A DNA stretch of 8,981 nucleotides from Treponema sp. (GTDB lineage Bacteria; Spirochaetota; Spirochaetia; Treponematales; Breznakiellaceae). Below are positions 5,247 through 8,981 of this stretch, in pieces. The stretch lies in assembly GCA_031284385.1 (NCBI GenBank), contig JAISZZ010000042.1:1-8981 (forward strand). The letters run 5' to 3'. Each line of letters begins with the position of its first letter. Position 1 is the stretch's first letter. The notes beneath the pieces were generated by a model, which saw only the letters and a program-made list of their open reading frames with translations, had not been told where the DNA came from and searched no databases. The position numbers were made by a program, and so were the translations under genes.

Positions 5247-6949
5247 TAAAAAAGTTTTCCAAAAGCGCCCGCGTTGAAAGGGCGCTTTTGTGGAACGATG
5301 ATCCACGATACAGAGATATAGCGGCGATAGTTACCGGAATGGGACTGGATGAGGACTGTGTTATAGCCGCGCTTCTTTTTGACTCCGGTAAAAATGATGA
5401 TGATAAACAAAAAATAATCAAAGATTTTGGAGAAAGCGCCGCGTCTTTAATCGAAAGCGCTGGAAAAGTATTAAGTCTTTCTGCAAAAGATAAATCAATA
5501 GCCGAAGCTGAAAAAATTAGAAAGATGCTTTTTGCCATGATCGAAGACATCCGCGTAATATTTATATGCCTTGCCGAGAAATTACAAACTATGCGGACAA
5601 TAAAAGATTTCCCTGAAGACGAGCGCAGGAGTACCGCGCAGGAATGTCTTGATATATACGCCCCGCTCGCAAACCGTATCGGTATATCTTGGCTGAAAGA
5701 CGAGCTTGAAGATCTTTGCCTTAGCTGTCTTAATCATGACGCTTTTCAACAAATAAGCGATATTGTTGCGCTTAAACACAGTGAGCGCGAACATTTTCTT
5801 AAATTTGTAAAATCGTGCGTATATGAAGAATCGAAAAAGCGTGGAATAAAAATTGAAATTAAAAGCCGTGCCAAACATTTTTATTCAATTTATCAAAAGA
5901 TGAGAAAGCGCGGCAAAGAGGCCGGCGATCTGTACGATCTTTTTGGACTACGGCTTCTTTGCGGCAGCATAGAAAATTGTTACACACTGCTCGGCATGAT
6001 TCATACATTATGGAAACCGATTGACGGACGATTCAAAGATTATATCGCAATGCCGAAATCAAATGGTTATCAGAGTTTGCATACAACAGTGCTGGCTTTT
6101 GACGAGGCAGGGCGCAGCTCGGGACAGGTGGCGAGCGGTAATATGCTTGAAATACAGATAAGAACATTCAAAATGCACAAGACAGCGGAGTATGGATATG
6201 CTTCGCACTGGCTTTACAAAAAGAGGATGAGCACGAAATATGTGGATAAAAAAGATATATCGCTTGTCAACAGTTTGAGGCATATAGCAAAAAGTTTTGA
6301 TGTCACTGCACTTGAAGAAATAAAAAAAGAAATATTAAAAGATTCTATTTTTGTATTTACTCCTCATGGAAAAGTTATAGAGCTCCCGCGGGGCGCTACG
6401 CCTGTGGATTTCGCATACAGCATACATACTGACATTGGTAATCATTGTCATGCCGCAAAAGCTGACGGCGCAATAATTCCGCTGAGCAGACCGCTGCAAA
6501 ATACGCAGATTGTTGAAATTATCACGGCGCAGAACGCTCACCCGCACGGCAATTGGGAACGTATCGTAAAAACATCAAAAGCCCGCAGCAAAATTCGCGC
6601 ATGGCTCGCCTTGAACGCCCCCGCTCCGCCGCACGAAAAGCAGTCACCCGCAAAAAAGACATCGGCGGAATGCGAACATCACGAGCACATCAGGGAAACG
6701 CCGCCTGCCCTGCCTGCTAAATGCGCTGATTGCGCCGCGCCGTCGCGTGTGCTTGTACAACATGAAAAAAATATGCTGTTTCGGTTCGCTAAATGCTGCA
6801 ATCCCCGCCCGCCTGACGAAATTATAGGATATGTATCACGCGGACGGGGAATGATTATTCATAATAAAGACTGCCGTTCTATTCCGCATATCGAGGAATT
6901 TGAACAGCGTAAAATCGATGCTGAGTGGGATGCGCCGCATGGTTTATAG
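5222..6949 (+). CDS. RelA/SpoT-family (p)ppGpp synthetase, hydrolase-defective and lacking ACT
   Basis: Stringent-response enzyme transferring pyrophosphate from ATP to GDP/GTP. Order: degenerate HD region (about 20-150); synthetase (about 205-335) with SRAKHFYSIYQKM, RFKD (270-273), YIAMPKSNGYQSLHTTV and LEIQIRT (309-315); TGS (about 374-435) with FVFTPHGKVIELPRGATPVDFAYSIHT split over 377-403; helical region to about 462; low-complexity linker (about 463-510); zinc-finger domain with CC 525-526, His547 and Cys551. The protein then ends at 575 residues, where the usual 700-750-residue proteins continue into an ACT/RRM domain. In the hydrolase part the metal-binding HD pair is F53-D54, the HxxxVAxI histidine is replaced (RYRDIAAI), and KLADRxHNMRT reads CLAEKLQTMRT. 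It therefore probably only synthesises alarmone, despite the RxKD signature of bifunctional Rel. ATG 5222 lies inside dapL, behind GGAAGAGG. Confidence 0.9.
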   Translation: MQASDNELIKKFSKSARVERALLWNDDPRYRDIAAIVTGMGLDEDCVIAALLFDSGKNDDDKQKIIKDFGESAASLIESAGKVLSLSAKDKSIAEAEKIRKMLFAMIEDIRVIFICLAEKLQTMRTIKDFPEDERRSTAQECLDIYAPLANRIGISWLKDELEDLCLSCLNHDAFQQISDIVALKHSEREHFLKFVKSCVYEESKKRGIKIEIKSRAKHFYSIYQKMRKRGKEAGDLYDLFGLRLLCGSIENCYTLLGMIHTLWKPIDGRFKDYIAMPKSNGYQSLHTTVLAFDEAGRSSGQVASGNMLEIQIRTFKMHKTAEYGYASHWLYKKRMSTKYVDKKDISLVNSLRHIAKSFDVTALEEIKKEILKDSIFVFTPHGKVIELPRGATPVDFAYSIHTDIGNHCHAAKADGAIIPLSRPLQNTQIVEIITAQNAHPHGNWERIVKTSKARSKIRAWLALNAPAPPHEKQSPAKKTSAECEHHEHIRETPPALPAKCADCAAPSRVLVQHEKNMLFRFAKCCNPRPPDEIIGYVSRGRGMIIHNKDCRSIPHIEEFEQRKIDAEWDAPHGL

Positions 6950-6952
6950 ATT

Positions 6953-6988
6953 AGAGTTGTTCAAAATTTTCAGTTTTTGAGCAACTCT
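6953..6988 (+). terminator. Long hairpin between rel and the CapA gene
   Basis: A 14-bp stem with one G-U pair: AGAGTTGTTCAAAA (6953-6966) with TTTTGAGCAACTCT (6975-6988) around an 8-base loop, starting three bases after the rel stop. No T-run follows on the + strand, so it may attenuate or protect the transcript end rather than terminate cleanly. Its near-perfect symmetry also suits a dispersed intergenic repeat. Confidence 0.5.
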
Positions 6989-7012
6989 ATTCGATTCCAC
7001 ATAGGAGTAAAA

Positions 7013-8197
7013 TTGCGTTTTGTAAAATTTACAATAATATTTTTTATAGTTCTGTTAAACATTTCCTGCGCGAGCAGTAAAAAAATAGTACCGCAGGCAG
7101 AGCCGCCCGCACAGCAGGAATATAATTATATTACGATGGTTGCGGTAGGAGATAATCTTATTCATATTGAATTGATAAATAACGCAAAAACAGAAATTGA
7201 CGATACATTTAATTTTGATAAATATTATACGCATATTGCACCGCTGATAAAAAATGCTGATATAGCGTTTATAAATCAGGAAACACTGATTGCCGGAAAA
7301 GATTTCGGATATTCAGGATACCCCACATTCAACGGGCCGAAAGACATCGGTAAAACAATAGTAAATCTTGGATTCGATGTCGTCAATCACGCGACAAATC
7401 ACGCGATGGATAAGGGTGAAAAGGCAATTTTTGAAGTGATAAATTTTTGGGATAATCAAAAAAATATACTGATGTTGGGGCTGAACCGATCAGAAGAATA
7501 TCGCCGTGATGTCACAAAAAATATTATCGAAAAAAATAATATTAAAGTCGGATTTCTTTCATACACGTATGGCACTAACGGTATTCCGCTTCCAAAAGAC
7601 AAGCCGTTTTTGGTATCGCTTATCGACACGGAAATTATGGCAAAAGATATTGACGCGCTGCGCCCGCTATGCGATTTTCTGGTTGTCTCCATGCATTGGG
7701 GCAGCGAGTATGAGCATACTCCGAGCAGCCGGCAGGAAGAGCTTGCCCGGTTTCTCGCGGCGCGTAACGTAGACTTAGTCATAGGTCACCATCCGCACGT
7801 ATTACAGCCGCTGCGCGCGATACCGCGCAACGCGGACACGGCGTTTAATACTGGGAGGGCTTACGAAAACTATCCGATGATATGTTTCTTTTCGTTGGGT
7901 AATTTTTTGTCCGCTCAAAACGAGCCGCCGCGGCTGCTCGGCGGCATGATGCGTGTCCGCATAAAAAAAGAGGCATCGCCGCCATATAGGGTTACAGTTG
8001 AGACAGCCGAATTACTGCCGCTCATAACGCATTATGAAGCGGGGTTCACGGAGTTCCGCGTGTATCCGTTGAGTGAGTACACGGAAGAAACCGCCTCCCG
8101 CCATCTCTTGCGTCAAAGAAATAAATACGAAGGGTCAGGCTATTTTCATGAACTTGTAAAAAAAGTTTCGGACGGCGAACCGTTTCCAACCGAATGA
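7013..8197 (+). CDS. CapA-family (PGA_cap) metallophosphatase-like lipoprotein
   Basis: Predicted exported lipoprotein of about 394 residues with one CapA/PgsA-type domain (PGA_cap), a calcineurin-like metallophosphoesterase fold. Domain motifs: VAVGDNL (43-49, Asp47), FINQET (86-91), VNHATNHAMDKG (124-135), SMHWGSEY (226-233) and GHHPHVLQ (258-265). These supply the usual Asp, Asn and His metal ligands. Although named after poly-gamma-glutamate capsule synthesis, family members without capB/capC neighbours, as here, have no assigned substrate. TTG 7013 is chosen because AGGAG (7003-7007) is five bases upstream and the protein then starts MRFVKFTIIFFIVLLNISC, a lipoprotein signal with the relaxed lipobox common in spirochaetes (lipidated Cys19). 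A longer reading from TTG 6977 would begin inside the preceding hairpin and spoil the signal peptide. Transcription may read through from rel. Confidence 0.83.
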   Translation: MRFVKFTIIFFIVLLNISCASSKKIVPQAEPPAQQEYNYITMVAVGDNLIHIELINNAKTEIDDTFNFDKYYTHIAPLIKNADIAFINQETLIAGKDFGYSGYPTFNGPKDIGKTIVNLGFDVVNHATNHAMDKGEKAIFEVINFWDNQKNILMLGLNRSEEYRRDVTKNIIEKNNIKVGFLSYTYGTNGIPLPKDKPFLVSLIDTEIMAKDIDALRPLCDFLVVSMHWGSEYEHTPSSRQEELARFLAARNVDLVIGHHPHVLQPLRAIPRNADTAFNTGRAYENYPMICFFSLGNFLSAQNEPPRLLGGMMRVRIKKEASPPYRVTVETAELLPLITHYEAGFTEFRVYPLSEYTEETASRHLLRQRNKYEGSGYFHELVKKVSDGEPFPTE

Positions 8198-8220
8198 GCC
8201 TCCGCACGGCGGCTCATTTC
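8194..8220 (+). terminator. Rho-independent terminator of the CapA gene
   Basis: ATGAGCC (8194-8200) pairs with GGCTCAT (8211-8217) and the stem can extend inward through CC/GG after one mismatch. TTTCTT follows. The stop codon TGA is within the stem. Confidence 0.7.
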
Positions 8221-8235
8221 TTCCAAACCGGGTAA

Positions 8236-8409
8236 AAACGGGTCCGCGAATTACACGAATAATTCAATGAGGGGGGACGATTTCCGTACTCATCGTTGCA
8301 CATAGCCGCCCCTTCGTCCCCCCTGTCTCCAGCCGCCGCTTACGCGCCGTCTTCCGCCACCCCCCAAAAATCCACCTACCCAAGAAACGGGTCCGCGAAT
8401 TACACGAAT
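8236..8409. repeat. 25-bp direct repeats flanking a 124-bp segment
   Basis: The same 25 bases, beginning AAACGGGTCCGCGAATT and ending ACACGAAT, occur at 8236-8260 and 8385-8409 without a mismatch. The second copy continues into a 9-bp tandem of (G/A)CGAATTAC at 8395-8421. The enclosed 124 bp hold the inverted repeat at 8270-8324 and C-rich DNA with no credible gene. The arrangement could be a small non-autonomous element, a deletion-prone cassette or two copies of a dispersed intergenic repeat. Confidence 0.9.
8270..8324. repeat. G6/C6 inverted repeat
   Basis: AGGGGGGACGA (8270-8280) is a perfect complement of TCGTCCCCCCT (8314-8324), separated by 33 bases. It lies between the two 25-bp direct repeats. 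No T-run follows on either side. Confidence 0.85.
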
Positions 8410-8452
8410 TACGCGAATTGACGCTAATAATTTGCGGACGTTCAGCCGGCAC

Positions 8453-8482
8453 TTGACTCATCTTTCCAGTTTATGCTATACT
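8453..8482 (+). promoter_or_regulatory. Near-consensus sigma-70 promoter facing the repeat array
   Basis: TTGACT (8453-8458), an 18-base spacer and TATACT (8477-8482), each one base off consensus, with an extended -10 TG at 8474-8475. This is the best promoter match in the window. Transcription would start near 8489-8490, directly on the ATG at 8490, and run into the inverted-repeat array. Confidence 0.6.
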
Positions 8483-8489
8483 TCCCCTA

Positions 8490-8905
8490 TGACTAACAGG
8501 GGAACGGTATACGCCGCGGTATATACCGGCAGACTATTTTCAAGTGGACTAAATCCGCCCGCAGCTTCAACACGACCGGAATTTGCGGTAAGCAACACAA
8601 TGCCGGAGCTTGCGGTAAACAGCCTAAGGCTGGAGTTTGCGGTAAGCAGCGCTGCGCGTTGCGGCGCAAACTCCATAAGCAAGCGCCATACGCTTGCGAC
8701 AAACTCCATAAGCAAGCGCTATGCGCTTGCGACAACCTCCATAAGCAAGCGCTTGCGCTTGCGAGTCAGGCGGGCCCGGCCCGGGGGGGGGGGGGTGCCG
8801 CCAGCGCAAGCGCTTGCTTATGGAGTTTGTCGCAAGCGCGAAGCGCTTGCTTATGGAGTTTGCGCCGCAGCGCGTAGCGCTGCTTACCGCAAACTCCAGC
8901 ATTAG
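8490..8905 (+). other. Doubtful repeat-encoded ORF (138 codons)
   Basis: An open frame starts at the ATG just behind the promoter (MTNRGTVYAAVYTGRLFSSG) and stays open through the array to 8905. From residue 30 it becomes repetitive: nine-residue units of the type (P/L)E(F/L)AV, then 11-residue units beginning SISKR, then a Gly run from the poly-G tract and reversed-arm sequence. I recognise no domain. There is no Shine-Dalgarno sequence. The opposite strand is equally open (8624-8902) and encodes closely similar peptides because the DNA is an inverted repeat. The frame may be a by-product of the repeats, or the first ~30 codons may be a real short leader captured by them. Bases 8505-8511 and 8522-8528 (CGGTATA/TATACCG) form a hairpin near its start. 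Confidence 0.2.
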
Positions 8906-8909
8906 GCTG
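8620..8909. repeat. ~290-bp imperfect palindrome around a poly-G centre
   Basis: The left arm (8620-8764) and right arm (8805-8909) are inverted copies that include not only the A and B units but also a 12-base non-unit segment (8620-8631 versus 8898-8909, 11 of 12 bases complementary). The left arm has one more B unit. Between the arms, GGCGG (8769-8773) and CCGCC (8798-8802) pair around a GC-rich loop containing 13 consecutive G (8783-8795). Confidence 0.9.
8783..8795 (+). repeat. Run of 13 G at the palindrome centre
   Basis: Uninterrupted G13 preceded by CGGGCCCGGCCC. Its length is prone to replication slippage and to sequencing error. In the + strand frame it encodes a Gly run. Confidence 0.95.
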
Positions 8910-8981
8910 TTTGTCGCAAGCGCATGGCGCTTGCTTATGGAGTTTGCGCCGCAACGCGTAGCGTTGCTTACCGCAAACTCC

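Larger units (their letters stand above)
8578..8981. repeat. Array of 27-, 33- and 43-bp hairpin-forming units
   Basis: Three unit types recur. Type h (27-bp spacing; starts 8578, 8605 and 8632) begins GGAxTTTGCGGTAAGCA-like. Type A (43 bp; 8632-8674, 8855-8897, 8939-8981) folds as GGAGTTTGCG with CGCAAACTCC, enclosing a second stem such as GCAACGC/GCGTTGC. Type B (33 bp; 8675-8707, 8708-8740, 8822-8854, with partial copies at 8741-8764, 8805-8821 and about 8909-8938) carries the stem GCAAGCG/CGCTTGC with a variable small loop. Loops differ while stems and flanks are conserved. The third A unit ends exactly at the window edge, so the array probably continues. It is not a CRISPR array: units abut without unique spacers and appear in both orientations. 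Confidence 0.93.

Noticed and set aside
5176..5550. 124-codon minus-strand ORF opposite the start of rel
   Set aside because: Shadow of dapL/rel coding sequence, with no start signal and no recognisable domain.
8264..8461. Minus-strand 65-codon ORF
   Set aside because: It is composed of the 25-bp repeats and the G6/C6 inverted repeat read in reverse and has no ribosome-binding site, no domain and low complexity.
8898..8938. Integron attC-like site
   Set aside because: The TTAGGC fragment is present but the paired core sites and a linked integrase are not.
8476..8954. Several overlapping ORFs on both strands in the repeat array
   Set aside because: They are translations of the same palindromic units in different frames; openness on both strands follows from the inverted symmetry.
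8578..8981. CRISPR array
   Set aside because: Units adjoin one another with no unique spacers, differ in size and occur in both orientations, and no cas gene is present.

Overview
The window looks like part of a spirochaete chromosome, most plausibly a gut Treponema of the termite-associated type. This is inferred from protein character, spirochaete-style lipoprotein processing, use of LL-diaminopimelate aminotransferase and the repeat-rich intergenic DNA. No rRNA or other phylogenetic marker is present, so the assignment is tentative. All genes lie on the + strand.

Layout. Bases 1-260 are the 3' end of an IS30-family transposase that enters from outside the window and carries a frameshift. 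After a promoter and a structured leader (about 348-493) comes a compact five-gene ECF-type metal importer (494-3851): a DUF4198/NikK-like periplasmic protein, a NikL-like membrane-anchored periplasmic protein, the CbiM/NikM substrate-binding membrane protein, the CbiQ/NikQ coupling protein and the CbiO/NikO ATPase. The gene set favours nickel over cobalt, although no nickel-specific experiment can be read from sequence. A second promoter (4000-4028) sits directly in front of dapL (LL-DAP aminotransferase), which overlaps a rel/relA-type (p)ppGpp synthetase gene by 25 bases. That Rel protein has lost the recognisable hydrolase catalytic residues and lacks the C-terminal ACT domain. A long hairpin separates it from a CapA-family lipoprotein gene (7013-8197, TTG start), which ends in a GC-rich terminator.

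Bases 8198-8981 hold no convincing protein gene. The stretch contains a pair of 25-bp direct repeats enclosing a G6/C6 inverted repeat. It then has a near-consensus promoter, and finally an array of 27-, 33- and 43-bp hairpin-forming units folded into a ~290-bp imperfect palindrome around a run of 13 G. The array continues past the window edge.

How the genes work together. The first block imports a divalent metal, presumably for Ni or Co enzymes. The second couples lysine/diaminopimelate synthesis to a stringent-response synthetase. The CapA lipoprotein is a surface or periplasmic metallophosphatase-like protein of unknown substrate. The points most worth a second look are the repeat palindrome with its own promoter, the altered Rel protein, the possible SD-sequestering leader of the metal operon, and the -10 boxes placed so that transcripts could start on the ATG.
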